35,011 nucleotides of DNA from Calditrichota bacterium (GTDB lineage Bacteria; Calditrichota; Calditrichia; RBG-13-44-9; J042), in assembly GCA_013150955.1 (NCBI GenBank), contig JAADJD010000044.1, positions 1 to 35,011 on the forward strand. Reading direction: 5' to 3'. This document shows positions 1 through 8,686 of the stretch, one piece after another. A model generated the notes under the pieces. It worked only from the letters and a program-made list of their open reading frames with translations. It was not told the DNA's origin and did no database searches. The first letter of the stretch is position 1, and every line of letters begins with the position of its first letter. The position numbers and the translations under genes were made by a program.

Positions 1-205
1 GTTAGATAATCTGGCGGTTACGCTCAACTGCATTGCAGTTGAATCGAAATTAGCGCCCGATTAGCCCCTAAATTGGAGCAAATGCCCCTTAACCAGCGAT
101 CGGCCTCTGATTTTGTGGGGAAATGACCGGCGATTTCGTTGGAAATTTATCAGGCCTCTGACATAATTTCAGAATGTCAGAGGAATCAGGAGGGGGAGTA
201 CGCTC
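1..205. repeat. Unassigned palindrome-rich stretch
   Basis: No convincing gene is seen. Two strong palindromes are visible: 25-41 has 8-bp arms (CAACTGCA/TGCAGTTG) around one base, and 155-183 has 10-bp arms (CCTCTGACAT/ATGTCAGAGG) around 9 bases. The word GGCCTCTGA occurs directly repeated at 102-110 and 153-161. The stretch begins where the broken PIN gene loses similarity to its family. It may be another repeat or the end of an insertion sequence running out of the window, but I cannot name it. Confidence 0.4.
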
Positions 206-221
206 TAATGCATTATTTGGG

Positions 222-747
222 TTCAAATGTTTTGGATTACGGGTCACAATACAGTCAGCACCAATATGGCGGGCAGATTCATAAATAACAGCATCTTCAA
301 AGTCTGTAAAATCGTCCGTTAGAGCCTCTTCCAGTACCAGACGATTTACCGGTGCCACTTCAAATAAACCCGAATAATGCATTAAACCGCGAATTACGCG
401 AATGAAACCAAAAAATATCTACAAAATCGTGAATAAACCCTGGAACGCATTTTCATCCAGATATCATCAAATGGATTTTATTATTTTTATTCGTTTTAAT
501 TCGTGTGATTCGTAGGCTAACGTATAATCTGGGATAAAGATAATAATGAAGAAATATGCTTATTAGCGTCCTCAGTTCCTAATGCCTTTTTCACAAGATA
601 GTGGATCGTCGTCACGGTGGTCGCGCATATATATCCGTTCAATTCAGCGTATTCAACACGTGCAAACAAATTAGCAGCAATATCGGAAAATGGCTGTCTA
701 TCCAGAAGGAAATCCAATACGACGTTGGTATCAAACAGGACTTTCAT
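222..747 (-). pseudogene. PIN-domain (VapC-like) toxin, split by an inserted element
   Basis: This was a PIN-domain ribonuclease toxin paired with the antitoxin just upstream. The N-terminal half (747 down to 539) starts MKVLFDTNVVLDFLLDR, with the first catalytic Asp at residue 6. The C-terminal half (363 down to about 222) carries DFEDAV and ADCIVTRNPKHL, the later acidic residues of the fold. A 165-bp element (369-533) flanked by ATAAA separates the halves. Deleting the element and one ATAAA joins the codons as SLLSLFEV in frame, giving a normal PIN sequence. The 3' end also looks lost: after RNPKHLN the sequence runs into a second element end (206-221) instead of the usual last dozen residues. 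As it stands the toxin should be inactive. The toxin ATG overlaps the antitoxin stop as ATGA. Confidence 0.88.
369..533 (-). mobile_element. Element E copy 1, inserted in PIN toxin gene
   Basis: This is a 165-bp member of the window's main repeat family. It begins CCCGAATAATGCATTAAACC and ends with the imperfect inverted copy TAATCTGGG. It is flanked by the 5-bp direct repeat ATAAA at 364-368 and 534-538, read as a target-site duplication. It has no coding capacity. Orientation is called minus because the core word CTGGATGAAAATG lies on the minus strand. The host gene becomes in-frame when the element and one repeat are removed, the clearest evidence in the window that E is mobile. Confidence 0.9.
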
Positions 748-986
748 AAGTATTTCTTTTCAATATATTCTTTGTAATCGTCTTCAGTAATGGTTTTATT
801 TTTCAATATGCCTTTCAAAGAAGAAACAGTTGGCGGCAAGCTCGATTGATCTTTCGTGTAATCGCGTTGGATTATTTTGAAAAAGTCAGCTACCAGACGT
901 GAGAGCGATATTCCTTTTTCGCGGGAATATTTTCTGGCTGTTTTAATTAAGTCACTGTTTAATCGAAGGGTGAGTTTGGTATTCAT
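744..986 (-). CDS. Antitoxin of a VapBC-type pair, DUF6364-like
   Basis: This is a small (80 aa) DNA-binding antitoxin paired with the interrupted PIN toxin. The N-terminus MNTKLTLRLNSDLIKTARKY followed by SREKGISLSRLVADFF is the ribbon-helix-helix pattern of this family. The C-terminal part is charged and would wrap the toxin. I chose the ATG at 986 because GAGG lies 6 bases upstream; a start four codons earlier overlaps that site. The stop overlaps the toxin ATG (ATGA), the usual translational coupling. An inverted repeat at 1002-1042 lies directly upstream and suits autoregulation. The gene is intact although its partner is broken, so selection on it is probably relaxed or it has another role. 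Confidence 0.75.
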   Translation of the reverse strand: MNTKLTLRLNSDLIKTARKYSREKGISLSRLVADFFKIIQRDYTKDQSSLPPTVSSLKGILKNKTITEDDYKEYIEKKYL

Positions 987-1001
987 AATCGACCTCAAAA
1001 T

Positions 1002-1042
1002 ATATTTGGCGTATATATGGATTCAAAATATACGTCAAATAT
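1002..1042 (-). promoter_or_regulatory. Toxin-antitoxin operator/promoter
   Basis: A 15-bp inverted repeat with one mismatch has arms at 1002-1016 (ATATTTGGCGTATAT) and 1028-1042 (ATATACGTCAAATAT), separated by 11 bases. Read on the minus strand, the distal arm contains TTGACG (-35-like) and the proximal arm TATATACG (-10-like). A ribbon-helix-helix protein bound here would block the promoter. Site and promoter are inferred from sequence only. Confidence 0.6.
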
Positions 1043-1090
1043 GTGATCAGAGCAATAGGTCACCTTTTCCTATTCCCAACTAAAAATAAT

Positions 1091-1165
1091 CCCAAATAAT
1101 GCGTTATTTGGGATTATTTTGTTTGCATGAATTCGTGCCATTCGAAGGCGAATACATAATCTGGG
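1091..1165. mobile_element. Element E copy 2, internally deleted
   Basis: Both ends of element E are recognisable (CCCAAATAATGCGTTA at the left, CATAATCTGGG at the right) but only 75 bp remain, so about 90 bp of the core is missing. Flanks are ATAAT and ATAAA, a 4/5 match. The left end now forms a 13-bp perfect hairpin (TAATCCCAAATAA with TTATTTGGGATTA, 1087-1116), which might also act as a weak terminator. Confidence 0.6.
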
Positions 1166-1286
1166 ATAAAGCTGGAGACCTAAAAGGGATCTCATTATCG
1201 GATCCGTGCCAGAAAGGTTTCAATGTGTTGCACTCGACCAAAATCCCCGTCATTCGATTTAGGGTTGCCAGGATGCTGATTTTCAA

Positions 1287-3707
1287 TCATAGAAATCTGG
1301 GATATCGCCGGGGATCGGCTTCGTGCATCAATTCATACACAACTTCAAAGATATCTTCCGCGTTGGGTTTAGAGAAGTAATCACCATCCGAACCGTAGGC
1401 GGGTCGATGCGGTTGGGCGCTTAGAGTACGCGGTTCTGCATCCAGCCAGTAGTATCCTCCCTGTTTTTCAATGACTTCCTGCATCATGTAGGCAGTGGTT
1501 CCACCCGGCACGTCTTCATCCACAAATACAATGCGGTTGGTTTTTTTCAGGGATTCCAGGATGATGCCGTTTCGGTCAAAAGGTAGCAGCGATTGTACAT
1601 CGATGACCTCCACATCAATTCCCACCGGGGCCAGGCGTTCGGCTGCCTGTAGGGCAATGCGGCACAGGGCACCGTAGGTAACCAGTGTCACATCTTTTCC
1701 CGGGCGTAAAATATCCGGTACCCCCAAGGGTACCGTGAATTCTCCGATATTATCCGGCAGGCGCTCCTTCAGGCGGTATCCGTTTAACACTTCCACGATG
1801 ATGGCCGGTTCATCAGACTGGAGCAGGGTGTTGTAAAATCCCGCTGCCTGGGTCATGTTTCGGGGAACCAGCACGTGCATGCCCCGCACCAGATGGATGA
1901 TTCCCGCCATCGGCGAGCCTGAATGCCAGATGCCTTCCAGCCGGTGTCCCCGCGTGCGCACAATGACCGGTGCCTTCTGCCCCCCTTTGGTTCGCCAGTG
2001 CAGGGTGGCCAGATCGTCGGACATCAGTTGCAGGGCGTAGAGCAGGTAGTCCAGGTACTGGATTTCTGCAATGGGGCGCAGTCCCCGCATGGCCAGGCCA
2101 ATGGCCTGCCCCAGAATGGTGATCTCCCGGATGCCGGTGTCTGCCACCCGCAGTTCCCCGTATTTGGCCTGTAATCCCCGAAATGCCTGATTCACATCAC
2201 CCAGACGCCCCACGTCTTCACCAAACGCCACGATGCGCGGATCCCGTTTCAGCGCTGCATCGAAGCAGGCATTAAGCACTTCGAATCCGTACACCAGGGG
2301 AGAATCCTCGGAATATTGCGGCGGGATGGGCTCTACCTGCAGGGCCGATTCGGAAGACTGGCTGTAGAGGTGGGAACTATAGCGTTCTCGATTGCGTTTG
2401 CGCTCCCGATTTCGCCAGACAATTAATTCCTGTCGGGCAGGGATGGATTCATCCCGCGTGGCGATCAGTACCTGCTGAACGGTTTCAAAGATGTCCCGGC
2501 GCAAGGCAATCGGTGCCCGGAGTAATTTTTGTTTCATTGTGTTCAGCTCGCTGCCATGGCGTGAAGCGGCCGCAATCCGATCGATAATGGTAACAACCTG
2601 TTGCCGTTCTTCCCGGATGGGTTTCTGGAACGCTTCCCAGGCTTCGTCCCGAATGGTTTCCACCAGCTGGCGGTCTTCGGCTTCCCAGGCAGCCAGTTCC
2701 GCTTCCGTGGCAATGCCTTCGGCAAGCATCCATTCGCGCATTTTCTTGATGCAGTCGTGTTCCCGTTCCCATTCCAGCCGTTCTTTCGATTTGTACCGTT
2801 CGTGACTACCCGATGTTGAATGGCCCTGCGGCTGGGTGAGCTCAACCACGTGGATAAGGGCCGGAACATGATCTTTGCGAGCAACATCGGCAGCCCGGAT
2901 GTACGTTTCCACCAGGGTGGGGTAATCCCAGCCTTTCACCGTATAAATGTCGAAACCGTCCTTGCTCCCCCGTTGACGTTTGAAGCCTTTTAAGATTTCA
3001 CTCAGATTGCCTTTAGTAACCTGGTGTTCGTTGGTCACGGATATGCCGTAATCGTCGTCCCAGATGGAGATAATCACGGGTATTTTCAGTACCCCGATGG
3101 CATTGACCGTTTCCCAGAACATGCCTTCTGCACAGGAGGCGTTCCCGATGGTACCAAAAGCAATCTCGTTCCCATTGTTGGAGAATTGTTTGAAGGCTTT
3201 GAGAGCCTCCAGCTCCCGGTAAAGTTTGGAGGCCAGTCCCAATCCCACCAGACGCGGCATCTGCGAGGCCGTGGGGGAGAGATCCGCTGCCGAGTTGTGG
3301 ATTTCCATCAGATTTTTCCAGCTGCCATCGGTATTCAGGCTTCGGGTAGCAAAGTGGCAATTCATCTGGCGACCGGCGCTGGCGGGATCATACGCCTCGT
3401 CCGGGTGCGCGTAAAGCTGGGCAAAAAACTGGTGAATGTTGGATTCCCCCAGTGCAAACATCAGCGTCTGGTCGCGGTAATATCCCGATCGGAAATCCCC
3501 TTTCCGAAAGGCCTTTGCCAGGGCCAGCTGGGCCACTTCCTTACCATCTCCAAAAATGCCAAATTTTGCCCGGCCACTCATCACTTCTTTGCGACCCAGG
3601 ATGCTGGCGTGGCGACTACGTACTGCCAGCCGATAGTCTTGAATAATCTGCTCTGCCGTTAAGACGATCGATTTTAATTTGATGACATTTTGCCTGGCGT
3701 TAATCAT
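1287..3707 (-). CDS. Fused alpha/beta E1 of branched-chain 2-oxoacid dehydrogenase
   Basis: This thiamine-diphosphate E1 decarboxylates a 2-oxo acid (branched-chain 2-oxo acids most likely, pyruvate possible) and passes the acyl group to the lipoyl E2. At 806 aa it fuses two normally separate subunits. Residues about 1-430 are the alpha half, with GNASCAEG followed by WDDDYGISV as the diphosphate-binding region. Residues about 475-806 are the transketolase-like beta half, with [19 protein letters not shown] and the C-terminal domain [18 protein letters not shown]. The same fusion is known in Bacteroidota and relatives. The listed start is the ATG at 3707, with AGGGGA 8 bases upstream; a TTG sits one codon earlier. 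No E2 or E3 gene is adjacent, so those subunits must be encoded elsewhere. The gene stands alone on the minus strand and diverges from the transhydrogenase operon. Confidence 0.88.
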   Translation of the reverse strand: MINARQNVIKLKSIVLTAEQIIQDYRLAVRSRHASILGRKEVMSGRAKFGIFGDGKEVAQLALAKAFRKGDFRSGYYRDQTLMFALGESNIHQFFAQLYAHPDEAYDPASAGRQMNCHFATRSLNTDGSWKNLMEIHNSAADLSPTASQMPRLVGLGLASKLYRELEALKAFKQFSNNGNEIAFGTIGNASCAEGMFWETVNAIGVLKIPVIISIWDDDYGISVTNEHQVTKGNLSEILKGFKRQRGSKDGFDIYTVKGWDYPTLVETYIRAADVARKDHVPALIHVVELTQPQGHSTSGSHERYKSKERLEWEREHDCIKKMREWMLAEGIATEAELAAWEAEDRQLVETIRDEAWEAFQKPIREERQQVVTIIDRIAAASRHGSELNTMKQKLLRAPIALRRDIFETVQQVLIATRDESIPARQELIVWRNRERKRNRERYSSHLYSQSSESALQVEPIPPQYSEDSPLVYGFEVLNACFDAALKRDPRIVAFGEDVGRLGDVNQAFRGLQAKYGELRVADTGIREITILGQAIGLAMRGLRPIAEIQYLDYLLYALQLMSDDLATLHWRTKGGQKAPVIVRTRGHRLEGIWHSGSPMAGIIHLVRGMHVLVPRNMTQAAGFYNTLLQSDEPAIIVEVLNGYRLKERLPDNIGEFTVPLGVPDILRPGKDVTLVTYGALCRIALQAAERLAPVGIDVEVIDVQSLLPFDRNGIILESLKKTNRIVFVDEDVPGGTTAYMMQEVIEKQGGYYWLDAEPRTLSAQPHRPAYGSDGDYFSKPNAEDIFEVVYELMHEADPRRYPRFL

Positions 3708-3750
3708 CAATGAAATCCCCTAATTTTCTGTTTCTTACCGGTGTTGATGC

Positions 3751-3779
3751 GTTACACTGCCGGGTCGAATCTATGGCAA
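3751..3779 (-). promoter_or_regulatory. Possible promoter of the fused E1 gene
   Basis: On the minus strand TTGCCA (3774-3779) and TGTAAC (3751-3756) are 17 bases apart, upstream of the E1 start. This is a sigma-70-like match by eye only. Confidence 0.3.
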
Positions 3780-4136
3780 AATGGGGGTTGGTTTTTCACC
3801 GCCGAACAATATCCACTATCCAGAATGCCCCGCGTTCCGCTCCCGATGCTTCAGCGTGCTGAGTCCTTGCATCCTCTATTTTTTATCACGCATTGACGCC
3901 GCGAAATTTCAACAACCGGTTATTCCCCAATGTGGGCAGTAATATAAGCAGGCGAGGCGGGATTTTTAAAACGGATTTTTAGTTTTTGCGGGGCAGGGAG
4001 GGGCTTTGTGAAAAGGGTCATAAAATTTTTTAATGCTGGATTTTTTTACTTCTATTTTAAATATTTATTCCTGATTTTTTATGGAGTTCAGGGTATTCAC
4101 CCAATTCCACTTATCAAAATAAAGGGAGAGCATCTT
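3780..4136. other. Divergent intergenic region, E1 / pntAA
   Basis: This is the gap between the divergent E1 and pntAA genes. It is T-rich near 4020-4090 and has the strong ribosome site AAAGGGAGAG at 4121-4130 ahead of pntAA. I see no E or R2 copy and no clear riboswitch or operator. The long upstream reading frame from 4008 is not needed to explain pntAA. Confidence 0.5.
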
Positions 4137-5291
4137 ATGATTGTCGGAGTGCCAAAAGAGACATTTCCGGGCGAGCGGCGGGTGGCGTTGATTCCCGCGA
4201 GTGTCCCGGCGTTAACGAAGGCTGGGTTTGAGGTGTTGGTGCAAGCGGGTGCGGGTCTGGAAGCGGGTTTTCTGGATGCGGAATACCAGGAAAAGGGTGC
4301 CCAGATTGTAACCTCCAGGGAAGAGGTGTTCCAGAAAGCGGATGTCATTTTGCAGGTACGCACCCTGGGTGCCAATCCGCAAAAAGGGATGGATGATCTG
4401 AAGCTGATGCGCGAAGGGCAGGTGATCATTGGGTTTATGGAACCGCTGACGGCTGTGGAACCGCTTCAGGAACTGGCCAAGCGCAATGTGCAGGCGTTTG
4501 CGATGGAGCTCATCCCCCGGATTACCCGGGCCCAGAGTATGGATGCACTGTCGTCCATGGCCACAATTGCCGGATACAAGGCGGTGCTGCTGGCGGCCAA
4601 CCATTTACCGCGCATGTTTCCCATGATGATGACCGCCGCAGGAACCATTGTGGCCGCCAAGGTTTTTGTGGTGGGTGCAGGTGTGGCCGGTTTGCAGGCC
4701 ATTGCCACCGCGCGCCGATTGGGTGCCGTGGTTCAGGCCTATGACGTGCGCCCCGCCGTGAAGGAGCAGGTGATGAGTCTGGGAGCCAAGTTTGTGGAGC
4801 TGGAACTGGAAACGGCCGAAGCTGAGGACAAGGGCGGGTATGCCAAGGCCATGGACGAAGAATTCTACCGCAAGCAGCGCGAGATGATGACCAAGGTGGT
4901 GGCCGAAAGCGACGTGGTGATTACCACGGCGGCGGTGCCGGGCAAAAAAGCGCCCATTCTGATTACCGAGGAAATGGTGAAGGGAATGCAAAAGGGTTCG
5001 GTCATCCTGGATCTGGCGGCAGAACGGGGCGGCAACTGCGAATTGACCCGGCCCGGCGAGGTGGTGGATGCCCATGGGGTCACCATCATTGGGGCATTGA
5101 ATCTTCCCGCAACCATTCCGTATCATGCCTCGCAAATGTACTCCCGAAATATTCAAAACTTTTTATTATTAATGGCCAAAGAAGGGAAGCTGGAAATTAA
5201 CCTGGAAGACGAAATCCTCCGCGAAACGCTGGTAACCCAGAATGGCCAGATTGTAAACGCCCGTGTGAAAGAGATCTTTGGGCTGCAATGA
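4137..5291 (+). CDS. pntAA: NAD(P) transhydrogenase subunit alpha 1 (NAD-binding domain I)
   Basis: This is the soluble NAD(H)-binding part of proton-translocating transhydrogenase, which drives NADP+ reduction by NADH using the proton gradient. The 384-aa product opens MIVGVPKETFPGERRVALIP, the signature of the alanine dehydrogenase/PNT N-terminal domain. A Rossmann motif VGAGVAGLQAIATARRLGA lies near residue 178 and is followed by AYDVRPAVKEQV. The conserved LDLAAERGGNCE and ALNLPATIPYHAS stretches are present. I chose the ATG at 4137 for its ribosome site (AAAGGGAGAG) and family length; a frame from 4008 would add 43 hydrophobic residues not found in the family. It is first in the operon with pntAB (22 bases downstream) and pntB. 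The split alpha1/alpha2/beta arrangement is the three-subunit form, as in Rhodospirillum. Confidence 0.95.
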   Translation: MIVGVPKETFPGERRVALIPASVPALTKAGFEVLVQAGAGLEAGFLDAEYQEKGAQIVTSREEVFQKADVILQVRTLGANPQKGMDDLKLMREGQVIIGFMEPLTAVEPLQELAKRNVQAFAMELIPRITRAQSMDALSSMATIAGYKAVLLAANHLPRMFPMMMTAAGTIVAAKVFVVGAGVAGLQAIATARRLGAVVQAYDVRPAVKEQVMSLGAKFVELELETAEAEDKGGYAKAMDEEFYRKQREMMTKVVAESDVVITTAAVPGKKAPILITEEMVKGMQKGSVILDLAAERGGNCELTRPGEVVDAHGVTIIGALNLPATIPYHASQMYSRNIQNFLLLMAKEGKLEINLEDEILRETLVTQNGQIVNARVKEIFGLQ

Positions 5292-5313
5292 CATTTTGAA
5301 GGAGGGTGATGAT

Positions 5314-5595
5314 ATGACGGATTTTGTAATGATTTTAACCATCTTTGTGCTGGCAATTTTTGTGGGTTTTGAGGTGATCACCAAAGTGCCTCCCATTTTG
5401 CATACCCCGCTTATGTCCGGTTCCAATGCCATTTCGGGAATTACCATTATTGGAGCCATCATTTCAGCGGGGAGCCAGCATACCGCGTTGACAACGATCC
5501 TGGGATTGATGGCGGTGATTTTTGCCACGATCAATGTGGTGGGTGGATTCATGGTGACTCATCGAATGTTGGAAATGTTTAAAAGAAAGGAATGA
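5314..5595 (+). CDS. pntAB: NAD(P) transhydrogenase subunit alpha 2 (membrane)
   Basis: This is the small membrane subunit of the transhydrogenase, contributing helices to the proton channel (domain II). The 93-aa product has about three hydrophobic segments. It also has the conserved KVPPILHTPLMSGSNAISGI loop and the C-terminal TINVVGGFMVTHRMLEMF. I chose the ATG at 5314 because AGGAGG lies about 8 bases upstream; the frame stays open upstream but overlaps pntAA. The stop is 3 bases before pntB. Length and context match the alpha-2 subunit of three-subunit enzymes. Confidence 0.95.
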   Translation: MTDFVMILTIFVLAIFVGFEVITKVPPILHTPLMSGSNAISGITIIGAIISAGSQHTALTTILGLMAVIFATINVVGGFMVTHRMLEMFKRKE

Positions 5596-5598
5596 GCC

Positions 5599-7014
5599 AT
5601 GTCTGAAGCAATAATCAACCTGGCCTATCTTGTGGCTTCGGCGCTGTTTGTATTGGGATTGAAAGGGTTAGCCCATCCCCGAACAGCGGTTCGAGGAAAC
5701 CTGATGGGCGCCCTGGGAATGCTGATTGCTATTGTGGTAACCCTGTTTCATAAGGATATTATTGACTACAAGCTCATCTTCACCGGATTTGTGATTGGTG
5801 GTGCGATTGGGGCCATTCTGGCGGTAAAGATTCAGATGACGGCCATGCCGCAGCTGGTGGGATTGTACAACGGATTTGGTGGCGGCGCGTCGTTGCTGGT
5901 TGCGGGTGCAGCCTGGATCGAAACCCTGACCATGGCCCAGGCCGGCGATGCTCAGGCAATGGCTTTGCTGGGAAATGAACAATTCAGTGTGGCCACCATC
6001 GCATCCGGGATCATCGGTGCGGTCACCTTCTGGGGTAGTCTGGTTGCCTTTGGAAAACTTCAGGGACTGGTCACCGAAAAGCCGGTTCGCTACACCGGGG
6101 AACAGGTGGTGAAAGTGATCTTGCTGGTGGGTTCGATTGTACTGGGCGTGATGTTGATCCAGACCCCGGAACACATCACCTATTACTGGTATATGGTGGC
6201 AGTGGCCTCGGTGCTGGGAATCTTGCTGGTAATGCCCATTGGTGGTGCGGACATGCCGGTGGTGATTGCCCTGTTGAATTCCTATTCTGGTCTGGCGGCG
6301 GCAGCCACGGGGTTTGTGCTGTCCAACAATGTGCTGATCATTGCCGGATCTCTGGTTGGTGCCTCGGGAATTATTCTGACCAACATCATGTGTAAGGCGA
6401 TGAACCGCTCGTTGCTGAATGTGTTGTTTGGTGGGTTTGGCGAAGTGGCCGAGGCGGCCGAAGAAGGCGATATTTACGCTGGGAAAATCAAGGCAACCTC
6501 CCCTGAAGAAGTGGCCATGTTGCTGGAAACGGCGCGACGGGTGGTTATTGTTCCCGGTTACGGAATGGCGGTAGCCCAGGCGCAGCATGCGGTACGTGAC
6601 CTGTTTAACCTGCTGGAATCCAAAGGTGTGACCGTGGAGTTTGCCATCCATCCAGTAGCCGGTCGCATGCCGGGTCACATGAACGTGCTGCTGGCCGAAG
6701 CGGATATTCCTTACGACAAGCTCAAAGAAATGGACGAAATCAATCCGCAGATGGAACAGGTCGATGTGGCCATTGTGCTGGGTGCCAACGACGTGGTGAA
6801 TCCCGTGGCCCGTACCGATCCCAATAGCCCCATTGCCGGTATGCCCATCATCGATGTGGACAAAGCCCGGACGGTTGTGGTGATTAAGCGGAGTTTGAGT
6901 CCGGGGTTTGCCGGCATTCCCAATCCTCTATTCGCCCTGGACAATACCCTCATGCTATTTGGCGATGGGAAAAAGATGATCCAGGAAATCATCAACGCAA
7001 TTAAGGAAGGATAA
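5599..7014 (+). CDS. pntB: NAD(P) transhydrogenase subunit beta
   Basis: This is the beta subunit. The N-terminal part (about residues 1-270) is a bundle of roughly nine membrane helices forming most of the proton path. The C-terminal part (about 300-471) is the NADP(H)-binding domain III. Visible signatures are VVIVPGYGMAVAQAQHAVRDL, the HPVAGRMPGHMNVLLAEA loop and LGANDVVNPVARTDP. The 471-aa length is typical. The start at 5599 has AAAGGA upstream and follows pntAB by 3 bases, implying translational coupling. A hairpin just after the stop (7037-7060) ends the operon. Subcellular site: inner membrane, domain III in the cytoplasm. Confidence 0.95.
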   Translation: MSEAIINLAYLVASALFVLGLKGLAHPRTAVRGNLMGALGMLIAIVVTLFHKDIIDYKLIFTGFVIGGAIGAILAVKIQMTAMPQLVGLYNGFGGGASLLVAGAAWIETLTMAQAGDAQAMALLGNEQFSVATIASGIIGAVTFWGSLVAFGKLQGLVTEKPVRYTGEQVVKVILLVGSIVLGVMLIQTPEHITYYWYMVAVASVLGILLVMPIGGADMPVVIALLNSYSGLAAAATGFVLSNNVLIIAGSLVGASGIILTNIMCKAMNRSLLNVLFGGFGEVAEAAEEGDIYAGKIKATSPEEVAMLLETARRVVIVPGYGMAVAQAQHAVRDLFNLLESKGVTVEFAIHPVAGRMPGHMNVLLAEADIPYDKLKEMDEINPQMEQVDVAIVLGANDVVNPVARTDPNSPIAGMPIIDVDKARTVVVIKRSLSPGFAGIPNPLFALDNTLMLFGDGKKMIQEIINAIKEG

Positions 7015-7036
7015 TCGATTTCAGAAAGCGGGTGTT

Positions 7037-7060
7037 GGGGAGCTCTGCCAGGAGCTCCCC
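7037..7060 (+). terminator. Terminator after pntB
   Basis: A perfect 9-bp stem (GGGGAGCTC/GAGCTCCCC) with a 6-base loop lies 22 bases after the pntB stop. It is followed by TATTTCAT, so the T-tract is weak. It could also be only an mRNA end-protecting hairpin. Confidence 0.65.
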
Positions 7061-7158
7061 TATTTCATAAATCCATAATTATCAGATAAAAAGGTCTGAA
7101 AGTCCGGAATGATTCCATGGCGATAATTCCCATTGCCCAAAAATTTTTTACGAATGTT

Positions 7159-7187
7159 TTGCATTTGAATTATCCGCTTTATTATAT
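7159..7187 (+). promoter_or_regulatory. Possible promoter of the Alternative Complex III operon
   Basis: TTGCAT (7159-7164) and TTATAT (7182-7187) are separated by 17 bases in an A/T-rich gap of about 320 bases between the pntB terminator and the next gene. The match is by eye. The leader to the first ATG would be roughly 140 bases, long enough to hold regulation, but no known riboswitch was recognised. Confidence 0.4.
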
Positions 7188-7336
7188 TCTTTGCCTATTT
7201 TTTAATTTCTGTTTAAAAATATAGTGATGTTGTAATATTCTGCAAAGATGGGTTCCACAGCGACCGGGTTGTTGGGAACAATGGATTGAAATAAGTCTGT
7301 GGCAATGCGAAAGATCAAAAGTCAGGAGATTCTTCT

Positions 7337-8650
7337 ATGATAATTTGGGATGCACTGATTTCGCAGCCGAGAGCTGACCACCTGATCATTGCAAAATATA
7401 TTGTGATTGTTCTCTCGCTGTTCTTCTTTCCCTATATATCCATCCTGTTTGGTTCGTTGCTATATGCGCTGGGATTAAACGTCAAAGGTCGTGCCGATCA
7501 CAATCCGCTGGAAATTCGCCTGTCTGCAGACATCATGACCACTTTTGGAGGGGGATTGGGCCGGGGCTTTTTCCTGGGGATTCTTCCCCTGATGGTGATC
7601 GGGGTCGCATTTGCCCAGATTTTGTACGATTCGGATTTTAATGTAGTGTTGCACTTTGGTACCATTCTGGTACTGGCAACGCTGGGAATCATTTTCAGTT
7701 TTTTTGCCCGCAATTATGCCCTCGAAATAGAAGCCAAAGAAAAACTCTTTCGGATTACCGCCACACTGGCCATCGTGTTTCTTTTCCTGACCATCTACGG
7801 ATTTGTGGCCACCACCTCGCTGATGTACTATCCTGGAAAATGGGCCACCATGAAGACCGGATTACCGACCCTCTTTTCGGCAATTGTTTTTGTGCGTTTG
7901 TTGTGGGCGCTGACCTTTTCGCTGGGGTTGACCGCCGTGGCGATGTTGTTTTTCTTCTTTATCTGGGGTGACGGATTGGATTTTGGTAGCGATGATTACA
8001 AGCGCTTTGTGCGCTATTTTGTTGCCGGGAATGCCTTTCTGTTCACCCTGCTGCAGCCTCTCTTTGTCGTGTGGGATCTGTATATCTTTCCGGAGATTGG
8101 CAAGACGGCAGCCGTTTACAATCTTTCGGCAGGGTTTGTCTTGTTGCTGATGCTGTGTGGAATTTTCCTGTATCAGGTCATTATCAAGCAGAACGAGCGA
8201 CTGGGTTCGGCGGTGTTTCCGTTGTACATCCTGGGTGTGTTGCTGTTTTTCATCAGTGATCACGCGGGTCGCGAGACGGCCTATCAGGAACATACCAATT
8301 ATTTGCTTGCTCAGGCCGAACAGCTAAAACAGCAGCAGGCAATGGAAGCGGCTCCGGCGGCCGAGGAGGCCGTTTCCAAAATGGAGCTGGGCAAGCAGAT
8401 CTACAATATTCGTTGCGCTGCCTGTCATGCTTTCGATCGGAAAGTGGTGGGGCCGCCGCACTTCGACGTGTTGCCCAAGTATGTGGATAAGAAGGAGGAG
8501 TTGGTCAAGTTTATCCTCAGCCCGGTGCGGGTCAATCCCGAATATCCGCCCATGCCCAGTCTGGGATTGCAACCGCATGAAGCCGAGGCGGTTGCCGAGT
8601 ATCTGCTGGAAGAATTTCAACGGCAAAAACAGGCCTCCGGTCAACAATAG
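7337..8650 (+). CDS. Polytopic membrane protein fused to a C-terminal cytochrome c domain
   Basis: This is the first gene of the Alternative Complex III operon. The 437-aa product has about eight hydrophobic helices (residues about 15-320). An Ala/Gln/Glu-rich linker follows near 330-348. The last 85 residues form a class I cytochrome c domain with one heme motif, CAACH, and a likely Met ligand in PPMPSLGL. Classical operons encode a separate monoheme cytochrome (ActE), which is absent here, so this domain probably takes its role in passing electrons to a soluble carrier or oxidase. That is inference from content and position. I do not recognise the family of the membrane part. It has a good ribosome site (AGGAG, 9 bases before the ATG). 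The next gene follows after 36 bases. Confidence 0.75.
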   Translation: MIIWDALISQPRADHLIIAKYIVIVLSLFFFPYISILFGSLLYALGLNVKGRADHNPLEIRLSADIMTTFGGGLGRGFFLGILPLMVIGVAFAQILYDSDFNVVLHFGTILVLATLGIIFSFFARNYALEIEAKEKLFRITATLAIVFLFLTIYGFVATTSLMYYPGKWATMKTGLPTLFSAIVFVRLLWALTFSLGLTAVAMLFFFFIWGDGLDFGSDDYKRFVRYFVAGNAFLFTLLQPLFVVWDLYIFPEIGKTAAVYNLSAGFVLLLMLCGIFLYQVIIKQNERLGSAVFPLYILGVLLFFISDHAGRETAYQEHTNYLLAQAEQLKQQQAMEAAPAAEEAVSKMELGKQIYNIRCAACHAFDRKVVGPPHFDVLPKYVDKKEELVKFILSPVRVNPEYPPMPSLGLQPHEAEAVAEYLLEEFQRQKQASGQQ

Positions 8651-8686
8651 GTTGTCGATTGGTGAAATAGGAATAAAATTCAGGAG

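Noticed and set aside
1099-1380. Short frames on both strands near 1.1-1.4 kb
   Set aside because: They overlap the truncated element E and the end of the E1 gene, with no family-like content.
4008-4136. Longer N-terminus of pntAA
   Set aside because: It would add 43 Phe-rich residues absent from the family and bypass the clear ribosome site at 4121-4130.
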